A stretch of DNA of 64,000 nt from the NCBI RefSeq assembly GCF_026183735.1, contig NZ_JAPFRE010000035.1, positions 36,716-100,715 on the forward strand, written 5' to 3'. Source of the DNA: Alteromonas sp. ASW11-130 (GTDB lineage Bacteria; Pseudomonadota; Gammaproteobacteria; Enterobacterales; Alteromonadaceae). Positions 9,890 through 19,628 of the stretch are shown here, piece after piece; the stretch's first letter is position 1, and each line of letters starts with the position of its first letter. The notes under the pieces are model-generated. The model was not told where the DNA came from, did no database searches, and saw only the letters and a list, made by a program, of their open reading frames with translations. Made by a program: the position numbers and the translations under genes.

Positions 9890-11092
9890 ATGGGTTTGAA
9901 AGCGTATTTAGAAAAGATCGAACCTGATTTCGAGCCGGGCGGGAAATACGAAAAGTGGTATGCACTATATGAAGCTGCCGCAACAATTTTCTATACACCG
10001 GGTAAAGTGAACAAGGCGGGAACGCACGTTCGTGACAGTATCGACTTAAAACGTATCATGATTATGGTGTGGATGGCGACATTCCCAGCCATGTTCTTTG
10101 GTATGTACAATATTGGTTTCCAAGCTCAGGAAGCGCTTGTCGCTGGAGCTGGAACGCTGCCTGATACATGGCAAGCAGCACTATTCACCTCCTTGGGAGG
10201 GGATTTAACTAATGCGGGTGGTTTGGGCCTGTTCCTATATGGCGCCTGTTTCTGGCTTCCCATCTATGCAGTAACGTTTATTGTGGGTGGTTTCTGGGAA
10301 GTATTGTTTGCTTCAATCAGAAAACACGAAGTCAATGAAGGTTTCTTTGTTACTTCAGTTTTGTTCGCATTAACGCTTCCTGCAACTATTCCATTATGGC
10401 AGGTTGCCCTAGGTATCACCTTTGGTGTGGTAATCGCTAAAGAAGTGTTTGGTGGTACGGGACGTAACTTCCTTAATCCGGCTTTAGCTGGCCGAGCTTT
10501 CCTTTACTTTGCTTACCCTGTGCAGATCTCAGGAGATCAGGTATGGGTTGCTGCAGACGGTTTTTCTGGCGCAACTGCCCTGAGTCAGGCTGCTGCTGGA
10601 AACTTTGATTACACCAACATGAGTATGTGGTGGGATAGCTTTTACGGCTTTATACAGGGTTCAGCAGGTGAAGTATCAACCTTAGCGATCATTTTAGGTG
10701 GCTTATTCATTCTGTATATGCGGATAGCGAGCTGGCGTATCGTCGCTGGCGTGGCGATAGGGGTAGCAGGTTTTGCTACTTTACTAAACCTTATTGGTAG
10801 CGACACCAATCCAATGTTCGCTATGCCAGCGCATTGGCATTTCGTTATTGGCGGTTTGGCATTCGCGATGTTCTTTATGGCTACGGACCCAGTATCTGCC
10901 GCGTTCACTAACAAAGGTAAGTGGGCATTCGGTATATTTATTGGTGTAATGACGGTATTAATCCGTGTACTTAACCCTGCTTTCCCTGAAGGGGTTATGT
11001 TAGCCATTCTATTCGCAAACTTATGGGCGCCGTTGTTTGACTATTTCGTCGCGCAAAGCAATATCAAGCGGAGGTTAGCACGTGTCGGCTAA
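9890..11092 (+). CDS. nqrB: Na+-NQR subunit B
   Basis: A 400-residue integral membrane subunit with about ten hydrophobic helices. It carries one of the two covalently bound FMN groups. The attachment motif SGAT is present (GFSGATALS, Thr229), the sequence modified by ApbE, whose gene lies at the end of this operon. The nqrC start codon lies inside the end of this gene (11 bp overlap), which indicates translational coupling. Confidence 0.97.
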   Translation: MGLKAYLEKIEPDFEPGGKYEKWYALYEAAATIFYTPGKVNKAGTHVRDSIDLKRIMIMVWMATFPAMFFGMYNIGFQAQEALVAGAGTLPDTWQAALFTSLGGDLTNAGGLGLFLYGACFWLPIYAVTFIVGGFWEVLFASIRKHEVNEGFFVTSVLFALTLPATIPLWQVALGITFGVVIAKEVFGGTGRNFLNPALAGRAFLYFAYPVQISGDQVWVAADGFSGATALSQAAAGNFDYTNMSMWWDSFYGFIQGSAGEVSTLAIILGGLFILYMRIASWRIVAGVAIGVAGFATLLNLIGSDTNPMFAMPAHWHFVIGGLAFAMFFMATDPVSAAFTNKGKWAFGIFIGVMTVLIRVLNPAFPEGVMLAILFANLWAPLFDYFVAQSNIKRRLARVG

Positions 11093-11843
11093 GAAAGAAT
11101 CTTTAGGAAAAACAGTCGGCATCGTAGTTGCCGTATGTTTAGTGTGTTCAATTGTGGTATCGGGTGCGGCTGTGGGCTTACGCTCAATTCAGGAAACCAA
11201 TGCTGCGTTGGATAAAAAATCAAATATCCTGGCCGCTGCTGGCTTGTATGAAATGGGCATGAGCGGTAGCCAGATTGAATCAACGTACAGCGAAAACGTT
11301 GAGCAACGTTATGTCGATCTGGAGACTGGCGAGTTTACTCAAGCACCTACACCTGACTATGACATGTACAAGGCTGCGAAGCAGGCCAACTGGAGTACTA
11401 AAGTTGAAGGCAGCAATGTTGGTTTCCAGCGCCGCGCGAATGTTGCTTCAGTTTGGCTAGTTAAGGACGGCAATGACGTTAATCGTATCATTCTCCCGGT
11501 CCACGGTAGTGGGTTGTGGGACTTGATGTATGGTTTTCTTGCTGTGGATGCAGACGGCGAAACAATCGCAGAATTGGTATATTACCAGCAAAAAGAAACA
11601 CCTGGATTAGGTGGTGAAGTGCAAAACCCATCCTGGCAAGCTAAGTGGGAAGGGAAAAAGCTTTACGAAGATGGCGACGTTGCTATTCGCGTGAAGAAAA
11701 GCGCAAACCCCGATGACCCCTACGCTGTAGATGGTCTTTCTGGTGCGACTTTGACCAGTAACGGTGTGGAAAATACCATTCGTTACTGGGTAGGTGAGAA
11801 CGGCTTCGGCCCGTTTTTGAAAAAACAAGCATGGCGTTCATAA
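11082..11843 (+). CDS. nqrC: Na+-NQR subunit C
   Basis: A 253-residue subunit with one N-terminal membrane helix and a periplasmic FMN domain. The flavinylation motif SGAT is in [13 protein letters not shown], with the acceptor at Thr223. The start is a GTG at 11082 inside the end of nqrB. A GCGGAGG ribosome-binding site at 11068-11074 sits within the nqrB coding sequence. Confidence 0.97.
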   Translation: MSAKKESLGKTVGIVVAVCLVCSIVVSGAAVGLRSIQETNAALDKKSNILAAAGLYEMGMSGSQIESTYSENVEQRYVDLETGEFTQAPTPDYDMYKAAKQANWSTKVEGSNVGFQRRANVASVWLVKDGNDVNRIILPVHGSGLWDLMYGFLAVDADGETIAELVYYQQKETPGLGGEVQNPSWQAKWEGKKLYEDGDVAIRVKKSANPDDPYAVDGLSGATLTSNGVENTIRYWVGENGFGPFLKKQAWRS

Positions 11844-11855
11844 GGGGAGCTTTTC

Positions 11856-12488
11856 ATGGCAGACGCTAAAGAAATGAAAAAGGCTCTCTTTGGGCCGATT
11901 CTTGACAATAACCCAATCGCACTTCAGGTACTGGGTATCTGCTCTGCGTTGGCAATTACGACTAAATTAGAAACTGCACTTGTTATGTCGTTGGCATTAA
12001 CCAGCGTTGTGGCTTTTTCTAATTTATTTATTTCACTTATTCGACATCAGATTCCTTCTAGTGTGCGAATCATTATCCAGATGACAATTATTGCCTCGCT
12101 GGTAATTGTGGTAGACCAAATCCTAAAAGCTTACTCCTATGAGATTTCAAAACAGCTTTCGGTGTTCGTAGGTCTTATCATCACCAATTGCATTGTAATG
12201 GGTCGTGCAGAAGCCTATGCGATGAAAAGCCCACCGCTGATGAGCTTTTTAGATGGCATTGGTAACGGTTTAGGGTACTCCTTTATCTTAATTGTTATTG
12301 GCACAATTAAAGAGTTGTTTGGTTTTGGTACCATTCTTGGCTTTGAAATTTTGCCATTGGTTCAAAATGGTGGCTGGTACCAGGGTAACGGTTTATTAAT
12401 CTTACCGTTTAGCTCGTTCTTCTTGATTGCTGGAATGATCTGGTTTATTCGTACTATTCGCCCTGAGCAAGTAGAGCCTAAGGAATAA
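11856..12488 (+). CDS. nqrD: Na+-NQR subunit D
   Basis: A 210-residue membrane subunit with six hydrophobic helices. Cys29 and Cys112 are in place; these are the residues that, with two from NqrE, hold the iron-sulfur centre inside the membrane in the Vibrio enzyme. An AAGGGGAGC site precedes the ATG. nqrE begins 3 bp after the stop. Confidence 0.96.
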   Translation: MADAKEMKKALFGPILDNNPIALQVLGICSALAITTKLETALVMSLALTSVVAFSNLFISLIRHQIPSSVRIIIQMTIIASLVIVVDQILKAYSYEISKQLSVFVGLIITNCIVMGRAEAYAMKSPPLMSFLDGIGNGLGYSFILIVIGTIKELFGFGTILGFEILPLVQNGGWYQGNGLLILPFSSFFLIAGMIWFIRTIRPEQVEPKE

Positions 12489-12491
12489 GTC

Positions 12492-13100
12492 ATGGAATAT
12501 TATTTATCTTTATTTGTTCGCTCTGTTTTCGTAGAAAATATGGCGTTATCGCTATTTTTAGGGATGTGTACGTTTCTAGCCGTTTCCAAGAAAGTTAAAA
12601 CGGCAATGGGGCTGGGCGTCGCCGTAATCGTGGTGCTAGGTATCTCAGTACCGGTGAACCAGGTAATTTATGTAAACATCCTGGCGCCTGGAGCACTGGC
12701 TTGGGCTGGTTTCCCAGACGCTGACTTAAGCTTTCTTAATTTCCTTACGTTTATAGGGGTTATTGCTGCGCTGGTACAAATTTTGGAAATGAGTTTAGAT
12801 AAGTTCTTTCCAGCGTTGTACAACGCACTAGGTATCTTCTTACCATTAATTACAGTTAACTGTGCTATTTTCGGTGGTGTTGCATTCGCGGTTCAGCGTG
12901 AATACAGCTTCACTGAGAGTATTGTGTACGGTATTGGAAGTGGCTTTGGCTGGGCAATTGCAATTGTTCTGCTTGCTGCGGTACGTGAGAAGCTAAAATA
13001 TGCTGATATGCCTGACGGTATCCGTGGGCTAGGTTCAGTATTTATGATCGCGGGGCTGATGGCCCTTGGCTTCCAGTCGTTTACTGGTATTCAGCTTTAA
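12492..13100 (+). CDS. nqrE: Na+-NQR subunit E
   Basis: A 202-residue membrane subunit, a homologue of NqrD inserted in the opposite direction. The paired iron-binding cysteines are Cys26 (GMCTFLA) and Cys124 (VNCAIFGG). Length and helix pattern are normal for the family. It is followed 20 bp later by nqrF. Confidence 0.96.
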   Translation: MEYYLSLFVRSVFVENMALSLFLGMCTFLAVSKKVKTAMGLGVAVIVVLGISVPVNQVIYVNILAPGALAWAGFPDADLSFLNFLTFIGVIAALVQILEMSLDKFFPALYNALGIFLPLITVNCAIFGGVAFAVQREYSFTESIVYGIGSGFGWAIAIVLLAAVREKLKYADMPDGIRGLGSVFMIAGLMALGFQSFTGIQL

Positions 13101-13120
13101 TTAAGCGTGGGAGCAACTAA

Positions 13121-14353
13121 ATGAATCAGGTAGAAATCTATCTAGGCGTGGGCATGTTCATTGCCATTGTACTTGCGCTTGTGTTTATCATCATGTTCGC
13201 CAAGTCGAAACTTGTGCCAAGTGGTGACGTAAAAATTACGATTAATAACGATCCGGAAAAAGCAATTCACACCGAACCTGGTGGAAAATTGCTGGGTGCC
13301 CTTGCTGAGGCGGGTATATTCGTTTCCTCAGCCTGCGGTGGAGGTGGCTCGTGTGGCCAATGTCGTGTGGATGTTAAATCAGGTGGTGGGGAAATATTAC
13401 CTACGGAACTAGATCATATAACCAAACGTGAAGCCCGCGAAGGTTGTCGTTTATCTTGCCAGGTAGCCGTAAAGCAGGATATGGACATCGAACTTCCGGA
13501 AGAAGTGTTTGGTATTAAAAAGTGGGATTGTGAAGTTATCTCTAACGATAACAAAGCTACGTTCATTAAGGAGCTTAAGCTTAAGATTCCTAACGGTGAA
13601 AGTGTACCTTTCCGCGCTGGTGGTTATATTCAAATTGAAGCTCCACCTCATCATGTGAAGTACAAAGACTTTGAAGTGCCAGAGAAATTCCGTGGTGATT
13701 GGGAGCGTTTCGGTTTCTTTGATATTGAATCAAAAGTAGACGAAGAAACTATCCGTGCTTACTCGATGGCCAACTACCCGGAAGAAGAAGGGATTATTAT
13801 GCTGAATGTGCGTATTGCTACGCCGCCGCCAAATAATCTTTCTCTACCGGCTGGTAAAATGTCATCGTACATTTGGAGCCTTAAAGCTGGCGACAAAGCG
13901 ACAATTTCTGGTCCGTTTGGTGAATTCTTTGCAAAAGATACCGAAGCAGAAATGGTGTTTGTGGGTGGTGGTGCCGGGATGGCTCCAATGCGCTCACATA
14001 TCTTTGACCAACTCCGTCGAATCAAAACGGATCGTAAAATCAGCTTTTGGTATGGTGCCCGTTCTTTACGCGAAATGTTCTACGTAGAAGATTTTGATAT
14101 GCTGGCAGAAGAAAATGATAATTTTGAATGGCATGTGGCCTTATCTGATCCTCAGCCGGAAGATAATTGGGATGGTTATACAGGGTTTATTCACCAGGTA
14201 TTATTAGAAAATTATCTAAAAGATCACCCCGCGCCAGAAGACTGCGAGTTTTATATGTGTGGACCGCCTATGATGAACGCAGCTGTTATTAACATGCTTA
14301 AAGATCTTGGGGTCGAAGACGAGAACATTATGCTTGATGATTTCGGTGGTTAA
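13121..14353 (+). CDS. nqrF: Na+-NQR subunit F, NADH-oxidising
   Basis: A 410-residue protein with one N-terminal helix, a plant-type 2Fe-2S ferredoxin domain and a ferredoxin-NADP-reductase-like FAD/NADH domain. The cluster cysteines are Cys72, Cys78, Cys81 and Cys113. The FAD-binding RAYSMANYP and the C-terminal YMCGPPMMN and DDFGG motifs are intact. This subunit takes electrons from NADH. A strong terminator hairpin lies between it and apbE. Confidence 0.97.
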   Translation: MNQVEIYLGVGMFIAIVLALVFIIMFAKSKLVPSGDVKITINNDPEKAIHTEPGGKLLGALAEAGIFVSSACGGGGSCGQCRVDVKSGGGEILPTELDHITKREAREGCRLSCQVAVKQDMDIELPEEVFGIKKWDCEVISNDNKATFIKELKLKIPNGESVPFRAGGYIQIEAPPHHVKYKDFEVPEKFRGDWERFGFFDIESKVDEETIRAYSMANYPEEEGIIMLNVRIATPPPNNLSLPAGKMSSYIWSLKAGDKATISGPFGEFFAKDTEAEMVFVGGGAGMAPMRSHIFDQLRRIKTDRKISFWYGARSLREMFYVEDFDMLAEENDNFEWHVALSDPQPEDNWDGYTGFIHQVLLENYLKDHPAPEDCEFYMCGPPMMNAAVINMLKDLGVEDENIMLDDFGG

Positions 14354-14370
14354 GCAAGATGTGATGTAAC

Positions 14371-14397
14371 AAAAAGGGGGCTTAACGCCCCCTTTTT
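14371..14397 (+). terminator. Rho-independent terminator between nqrF and apbE
   Basis: The perfect 11-base stem AAAAAGGGGGC (14371-14381) pairs with GCCCCCTTTTT (14387-14397) around a TTAAC loop. It starts 18 bp after nqrF. Because apbE and nqrM follow on the same strand with no long promoter region, it may act as a partial terminator that lowers their expression relative to the structural genes. Confidence 0.85.
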
Positions 14398-14417
14398 AAA
14401 TTCCAGAGAGAGTAGTC

Positions 14418-15440
14418 GTGTTTAAGCATATATTTGCAGTCTTAATATGGCTGGTTGCCAGTGTTTTACTTAGCGGATGTAGCGATGCAACCTCACCAGT
14501 GGTTCATCTGCAAGGTAAAACGATGGGAACTTCGTATAATGTTAAATTCGTTGTTGAAGAACAAAGTGACGTTGCCGGGTTGCAAGCCAAAATTGACGCT
14601 AGGCTAGCCGAAATAAACAAGTTAATGTCTACTTATGACCCAACATCGGAGTTATCTCGCTTTAATCAAAATAGATTTACCAAACCTTTTCCGCTGTCGA
14701 AAGAAACGGCATTGGTAATCGATGAGGCGCTCAGGTTAGGCGAACTCAGTAAAGGTGTATTAGATATAACCGTGGGTCCTTTAGTTAACTTATGGGGATT
14801 TGGCCCTAATAAGCGCCCTGAGCGTGCCCCTGACGAAGAAACTATCGCTGCTGTTAGAGAGTATGTAGGTCTAGATAAAATTCGTCTGATAGATACTAAA
14901 CTAACAAAGTTGCACCCAATGGTGTACGTTGATTTATCCACTATCGCTAAAGGTTATGGTGTGGATGAAATTGTAGCGATACTCGAAGAAAGCAATCTTG
15001 AGAACTATCTGGTCGAAATTGGCGGTGAAATGCGTGTTTCCGGTCATCGGGGGAATGGTGATGAATGGCTCATTGCAATTGAAAAACCGGTTTCCGATGA
15101 GCGAAGTGTTCAACGTATTGTTTCAATTGGGCAACATGCTATTGCAACTGCAGGCGATTATCGAAACTTTTATGAGCAAGATGGGGTTCGTTATTCCCAT
15201 TTAATCGATCCGCGCAGTGGCAAACCCATTCAGCATAATTTAGTTTCTGTCACTGTGGTCGATAAATCTTCTATGACGGCTGATGGACTGGCGACAGCTT
15301 TTAACGTTATCGGATGGGATGGGGCGAAAGAGTTAGCAGAAACCCATAAACTTGCCGTTTATTTAATTCGTAAAAACAACGGTGAGTTTGAAGAGTATGC
15401 ATCTGAAGAATTTAACCGCATTGTAAAAATGCACGATTAG
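14418..15440 (+). CDS. apbE: FAD:protein FMN transferase
   Basis: A 340-residue lipoprotein: the signal peptide ends in an LSGC lipobox and the mature part is an ApbE domain beginning GKTMGTSYNVKF. ApbE splits FAD and attaches FMN to the SGAT threonines of NqrB and NqrC, in the periplasm. The start is a GTG at 14418 preceded by an AGAGAG purine run. Its place directly after nqrF fits its role in maturing the complex. Confidence 0.95.
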   Translation: MFKHIFAVLIWLVASVLLSGCSDATSPVVHLQGKTMGTSYNVKFVVEEQSDVAGLQAKIDARLAEINKLMSTYDPTSELSRFNQNRFTKPFPLSKETALVIDEALRLGELSKGVLDITVGPLVNLWGFGPNKRPERAPDEETIAAVREYVGLDKIRLIDTKLTKLHPMVYVDLSTIAKGYGVDEIVAILEESNLENYLVEIGGEMRVSGHRGNGDEWLIAIEKPVSDERSVQRIVSIGQHAIATAGDYRNFYEQDGVRYSHLIDPRSGKPIQHNLVSVTVVDKSSMTADGLATAFNVIGWDGAKELAETHKLAVYLIRKNNGEFEEYASEEFNRIVKMHD

Positions 15441-15450
15441 AGAGGTTGTC

Positions 15451-15684
15451 ATGTCGACATTTATATTGGCATTCGTATTTTTTCTAGCCATGGTACTGGC
15501 AATGGCAGTGGGTTTTTTGGTGCAGCGAAAAAGCATTTCGGGTAGTTGCGGCGGCCTAGGCGCATTGGGCATTGAAAAAGCCTGTGATTGCCCAGAACCG
15601 TGCGATCGTAAAATTGCTCGTATGGAAAAAGAGCAAGCGCGCCAGAAAAAGCTGGATGAATGGAAGCAAAACCAAATCTTATAA
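15451..15684 (+). CDS. nqrM: NQR maturation protein NqrM (DUF539)
   Basis: A 77-residue protein with one N-terminal membrane helix followed by a cysteine-rich tail (SCGG, ACDCPEPCDRK). This is the NqrM pattern; the family is required for assembly of Na+-NQR, probably by delivering iron to the NqrD/E centre through its conserved cysteines. It begins 10 bp after apbE, with an AGAGG site upstream. Confidence 0.93.
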   Translation: MSTFILAFVFFLAMVLAMAVGFLVQRKSISGSCGGLGALGIEKACDCPEPCDRKIARMEKEQARQKKLDEWKQNQIL

Positions 15685-15787
15685 TACAGTCGCTACTTGC
15701 GCATACTGTTGCGAGTAGCTGCTATATCTTTTCAAATAAGACGCATGAATCACGTAATAAAAAGTGATTTTTTATCTAGAAGCATCT

Positions 15788-15793
15788 TATAAT
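15788..15793 (+). promoter_or_regulatory. probable -10 element of dinB
   Basis: A perfect TATAAT lies directly against the LexA box. No good -35 hexamer is seen at the expected distance. The overlap of -10 and operator is the usual way that LexA blocks transcription. Confidence 0.5.
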
Positions 15794-15812
15794 ACTGTCT
15801 ATGTGTACAGTT
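15793..15812. promoter_or_regulatory. LexA (SOS) box of dinB
   Basis: CTGT (15795-15798) and ACAG (15807-15810) are separated by eight bases and flanked as TACTGT...ACAGTT. This is a near-consensus gammaproteobacterial LexA operator. It sits 14 bp before the preferred dinB GTG start and abuts a TATAAT. The gene is therefore expected to be induced by DNA damage. Confidence 0.9.
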
Positions 15813-15826
15813 GAATCTTGTCTCTT

Positions 15827-16903
15827 GTGCGGAAAATAATTCACGTTGATATGGACTGCTTTTATGCAGCAGTTGAAATGCGTGATAATCCCGCGCTCAA
15901 AAATATTCCAATCGCCATTGGTGGTAGTGCCAAGGGGCGGGGAGTTATTTCAACTTGTAACTATCCTGCGCGCAAATTTGGTGTACGTTCAGCAATGGCT
16001 ACAGCTTATGCTCTACGATTGTGCCCGGACCTTACGCTAGTAAAAGGAAGAATGGAGGTTTATGTACGTGAATCCCAAAAGTTACGAAAAATTTTCGCCG
16101 ATTACACTGATTTAATTGAACCACTATCGCTCGATGAGGCCTATCTCGATGTCACGCATGTAAAGCTATTTTCAGGAAGTGCCACCCGTATTGCGCAGGA
16201 CATTCGGCGCCGAATAAAAGAAGAATTGAATTTAACTGCCTCGGCAGGGGTAGCATCATGTAAGTTTGTGGCTAAAATCGCCAGCGATGAGAATAAACCC
16301 GACGGGCTATGTGTAATTACACCCGATAAGCTCGACAAGTTCGTTCGTCAGTTACCCTTAGGGAAAATTCCTGGTGTGGGTAAGGTGACGGTGCAGAAAT
16401 TGAGTAGATTGGGATTACATACGTGCGAAGATGTTCGCCATTATCCTTTTGAACGTTTGCAAAAAGAGTTGGGCAAGTTTGGTACGGTATTGTACAACCG
16501 TGCCCATGGGGTGGATGATCGTACAATCAATACAAGCAGGGAGCGCAAGTCCATCGGGGTAGAACGAACGTTTGGTGAAGATATTCACACGCTTGAAGAG
16601 TGTGAAGCAATGCTACCCAATCTATTTGAGAAAATTAAGGAACGTGTACAAGGTTACGAAGCGCGCTCTGGTCAGACGATCAGAATTAAATCGTTAGGGG
16701 TGAAATTAAAATTCAACGACTTTCAACTAACGACCGTTGAGCATAAACATGCTCAGTTATCATTAGCTTTCTTTAAAACGTTACTGACTGAAGTTCATCA
16801 GCGAGCTAAGGGCAGGGGCATTAGATTGGTGGGTATACATATCAGCCTTGCGGAAGTCGCTCCATTCGAACAGCTACGCTTGCCATTGGAGGCGGGAGAA
16901 TGA
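15827..16903 (+). CDS. dinB: DNA polymerase IV
   Basis: A Y-family translesion polymerase of 358 residues. The N-terminus RKIIHVDMDCFYAAVE and the SLDEAYLDVT motif contain the catalytic acidic residues. The HhH and little-finger regions follow. The frame opens at a TTG at 15818, but the GTG at 15827 gives the same N-terminus as the E. coli protein (M-RKIIHVDMDCF). No C-terminal beta-clamp consensus was checked in detail, although the tail LRLPLEAG could serve. The downstream DUF1653 gene overlaps its stop by 4 bp. Confidence 0.96.
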   Translation: MRKIIHVDMDCFYAAVEMRDNPALKNIPIAIGGSAKGRGVISTCNYPARKFGVRSAMATAYALRLCPDLTLVKGRMEVYVRESQKLRKIFADYTDLIEPLSLDEAYLDVTHVKLFSGSATRIAQDIRRRIKEELNLTASAGVASCKFVAKIASDENKPDGLCVITPDKLDKFVRQLPLGKIPGVGKVTVQKLSRLGLHTCEDVRHYPFERLQKELGKFGTVLYNRAHGVDDRTINTSRERKSIGVERTFGEDIHTLEECEAMLPNLFEKIKERVQGYEARSGQTIRIKSLGVKLKFNDFQLTTVEHKHAQLSLAFFKTLLTEVHQRAKGRGIRLVGIHISLAEVAPFEQLRLPLEAGE

Positions 16904-17127
16904 CATCTAAATTAAGAAAAGTGCGACCAGGTTTATACAAGCATTACAAAGGGAATGAATACCGCGTTATCGGTGTGGCAACGCATTCAGAGACAAAGGA
17001 GCGAGTAGTGGTTTACCGGCCATGTTATGGGGAGCAGGCACTTTGGGTTCGCCCATTGGAAATGTTTTGCGAGACTATTTCGGTAAATAATGAGTCGGTC
17101 CCCCGCTTCGCTTTCCTAAGTGAATAA
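16900..17127 (+). CDS. DUF1653 family protein
   Basis: A 75-residue protein with the DUF1653 pattern: PGLYKHYKGNEYRVIGVATHSET, then VVYRPCYGEQALWVRPLEMF. The family has no established function that I know of. Its ATG overlaps the dinB stop (ATGA), so it is probably translated with dinB and shares the SOS promoter. Confidence 0.88.
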   Translation: MTSKLRKVRPGLYKHYKGNEYRVIGVATHSETKERVVVYRPCYGEQALWVRPLEMFCETISVNNESVPRFAFLSE

Positions 17128-17196
17128 CATTCCTATTGGATGTAGGCTAAACTTTATACTACAGTAACAGTTTCCTATATAAATATAAGGATAATC

Positions 17197-18051
17197 ATGA
17201 GCCTACGCCCAAGGACACTTGCCCCAGTCTTAACCATGCTGGTATCACTAAGTGCAGACGCCACAGACAGATTTACTGATGTAGAAATTACGGTTACGCC
17301 GATGGGGGGGGCCATGCACATGTTGTCGGGCCAAGGTGGCAATATTGGTGTTTCTGCCGGCGAAGATGGCATATTGATTATTGATGACCAATATGAACCA
17401 CTGGCGGAGAAAATTGCCCAGTCACTTTCAAAATTAGGTAGTGATTCCCCGAAATTTATCATCAATACACATTATCATGGGGATCATACCGGCAGTAATA
17501 GTTGGTTTCATACTCATAAAGGCAGTACGATTATGGCGCATGAAAATGTCAGGGTAAGGCTGCTTTCAGATGATAATGTTGTCGATGCCGCATTACCTAA
17601 AGTGACCTATCAGGACGGCATCAACATTTACTTTAATGATGAAACGTTAAAAATAATACACTTTCCAAAAGGGCATACCGATGGTGACAGTGTGGTTTGG
17701 ATAAAAGAGCCCAACATATTACATACAGGTGATTTATTTTTTAACGGCCTCTTTCCGTATATTGATCTGAAATCGGGCGGCTCCGTAGCGGGTTACATCG
17801 ATTCTGTCAAAACGCTGCTTGAGAAAATAGATGAATCAACCAAGATTATCCCAGGTCACGGACCCCAGGCAAGTAAGTCGGATTATGAAAATTTTCTCTC
17901 TATGATAGAAAACACAAAAGCCTTCGTCGAAAAACATAAAGCGGAAGGTAAAAGTGTGGATGATATCGTGGCAATGGGTTTAGATAAAAAATGGAAGAGC
18001 TGGCACTGGGAGTTTATTACAGAGGAGAAGTGGATAAGGACGCTTTATTAG
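17197..18051 (+). CDS. secreted metallo-beta-lactamase-fold hydrolase
   Basis: A 284-residue protein with a probable signal peptide (about residues 1-20) and a metallo-beta-lactamase fold. The metal-binding HYHGDH motif, the GHTDGDS histidine, the HTGDLFFNG aspartate and the PGHG histidine are all present, so it should bind two metal ions. It is closest to the periplasmic MBL-fold cyclase/hydrolase group, not to a known true beta-lactamase. The natural substrate cannot be told from sequence. An AAGGA site precedes the ATG, and the gene stands alone. Confidence 0.85.
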   Translation: MSLRPRTLAPVLTMLVSLSADATDRFTDVEITVTPMGGAMHMLSGQGGNIGVSAGEDGILIIDDQYEPLAEKIAQSLSKLGSDSPKFIINTHYHGDHTGSNSWFHTHKGSTIMAHENVRVRLLSDDNVVDAALPKVTYQDGINIYFNDETLKIIHFPKGHTDGDSVVWIKEPNILHTGDLFFNGLFPYIDLKSGGSVAGYIDSVKTLLEKIDESTKIIPGHGPQASKSDYENFLSMIENTKAFVEKHKAEGKSVDDIVAMGLDKKWKSWHWEFITEEKWIRTLY

Positions 18052-18333
18052 TTTAACGCTAAGGCCACATCTCACCACCGATGCGAAGCAATCTCATACT
18101 AGTTGAGCAATGCCTCGATGCAGTAACTTTCGTAAAACGCAATGCCAAGAAGTTGAAGTGTTCTTGACTTAATCACAGCTATGCGTTTAGCACGAATGCT
18201 CGACGCGCTGAATTTAAAGCGGTTTTGCCGTAAATACCTTTCAAAAGTTGAGCTTTATCGTTAACTTTTGCTTACCATTGCGACGCTTGTATGCCTAGCA
18301 TAATTGAGCAGGCATCATACGCGTAGGGCCACG
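18052..18333. other. intergenic region with a hairpin
   Basis: No gene is visible. CAAAAGTT (18242-18249) and AACTTTTG (18263-18270) form an eight-base inverted repeat with a 13-base loop and no T-run. The heptamer array follows at 18334. Confidence 0.5.
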
Positions 18334-18368
18334 AAGTGACAAGTGACAAGTGACAAGTGACAAGTGAC
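18334..18368. repeat. period-7 tandem repeat (AAGTGAC x5)
   Basis: Five perfect head-to-tail copies of AAGTGAC. This is the longest array of the heptamer family in the window. On the minus strand it starts about 10 bases after the stop of a possible decayed gene (18379-18620). Confidence 0.95.
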
Positions 18369-18378
18369 AGCCTATCGG

Positions 18379-18620
18379 AGTAGGTATTTTTTCAATTTAT
18401 CGTAGCTAATCGGTTTACGAAAGTGCAGGCTGAATCTTGATAGCATCATCTAACGAACTGGGGCCTTTAAGTTCAAGCGTAGAAGTGCTGCCGTTTAATT
18501 TAATGGGGGGCGCCCGTTAGGATAGTTGAAGAATAAATTGGTTCTCATCAGCACAAACAATCCCCACTAAAGGATAGCAGGGATTTTCGTTACGTAAATC
18601 GACGTTGCTACAGCTTTGAA
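18379..18620 (-). pseudogene. possible decayed gene fragment
   Basis: On the minus strand three different frames each read as plausible coding sequence one after another. The first contains DLRNENPCYPLVGIVCADEN. The second contains NGRPPIKLNGSTSTLELKG. The third ends HFRKPISYDKLKKYLLR and a stop at about 18379. Changing frames along a short stretch is what a frameshifted relic looks like. I cannot name the parent family, and chance cannot be excluded. Confidence 0.3.
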
Positions 18621-18632
18621 GACCAGCGACAA

Positions 18633-19628
18633 CTATTTAAACTTTCTACGAGAGAAACCCGCCAGCCCCAGTAGGCTTACAGCAAATACCGCCAGAGTAG
18701 ATGGTTCTGGTGCATCGATAGCGCGAACTACGAATGCACGATTAGCGAATTGCGCATTGAGCACGTTTACGCCGCGTTCCCGAGTAATGAATCCAACCTG
18801 CCCATCATCGAAGACTACGTCCAAACCGCTTAAACGAGTGATAAGTTCATAATCCCTGTGCCACATTGAGGCATCAACGCCGCCCACTTTAAATTTAACC
18901 GAAAAGTCGACGAAACCCGGGCCCGAATCGACTACGTTAAGGTCAGTGCCCTCACCATCGGCAAAGCCAATAATTTTAAAGACGTCCGCACAGCCGTTTT
19001 CATTCACGGAATCTGGCGTACCAGAAGGAGGGCCAAAGGGACAGGTGCCTTCAGCATCCAGACCAACATTAGGTGTTTCCCAGAAATCAACGATGAACTC
19101 CAGTTCAGGAGCAATTACTTCCGCACCAGCAGGAGTAACCGCCTGCAGATGAATACCATCTCTAATGGTCACTGTATCCAAGAATTCGCCTGTAACAGGG
19201 TAGTTATCATGACGAAGTGCTGCACCCTGTCTAAATGCAGCATTATAGTCCATCCCTCTATCGACGGTCTGCGCGCTACCTTGCGGCGCGCCGCCGTTAA
19301 TGTCTACCAAATTACCGTCTTCATCCCAGGTTTGAGTGGTGTTTTGGTCTACAAACGAATTGATACGAAGACAGCTTTGTCCAGCAGGCGTCACGGGATC
19401 TCCCCAGCACAAATTGTCTGGTAGTGAGCCTGTGGATAAAATTGATGGACCAAAATCTGAACTACTACCCGATGCTGTTACAGGATTGGTTCCAGAGCCT
19501 TCTGAGGTCCAGCTACTGAAACCAGCTTCATTTTTAAAATTCCAGTCGGTGATTAACATTGGTTCTGCAAAAGTAGATGTGCTTGCTGCTATGGCTGTTG
19601 CCGCAGCGATTAGATTTGCTTTTTTCAT
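18633..19628 (-). CDS. PEP-CTERM protein, THxN-like family
   Basis: A 331-residue exported protein. The signal peptide ends near TFA, and the C-terminus is a canonical PEP-CTERM sorting signal: EPSTL, a hydrophobic helix (AVFAVSLLGLAGF) and SRRKFK. Such tails are cut by an exosortase and are linked to surface or exopolysaccharide matrix. The middle has LCWGDPV, QSCLRIN and LRHDNYPV, which resemble the THxN group of PEP-CTERM proteins (here RHDN). Two cysteine-containing segments may form disulfides. No exosortase gene is in the window. The protein's function is unknown. Confidence 0.85.
   Translation of the reverse strand: MKKANLIAAATAIAASTSTFAEPMLITDWNFKNEAGFSSWTSEGSGTNPVTASGSSSDFGPSILSTGSLPDNLCWGDPVTPAGQSCLRINSFVDQNTTQTWDEDGNLVDINGGAPQGSAQTVDRGMDYNAAFRQGAALRHDNYPVTGEFLDTVTIRDGIHLQAVTPAGAEVIAPELEFIVDFWETPNVGLDAEGTCPFGPPSGTPDSVNENGCADVFKIIGFADGEGTDLNVVDSGPGFVDFSVKFKVGGVDASMWHRDYELITRLSGLDVVFDDGQVGFITRERGVNVLNAQFANRAFVVRAIDAPEPSTLAVFAVSLLGLAGFSRRKFK

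Noticed and set aside
17197..18051. antibiotic-resistance metallo-beta-lactamase
   Set aside because: The fold and metal motifs are present, but the sequence is of the general periplasmic MBL-fold group and nothing points to beta-lactam hydrolysis.
18334..18368. AAGTGAC x5 as a CRISPR array
   Set aside because: The units are directly adjacent, seven bases long and have no spacers; no cas gene is near.
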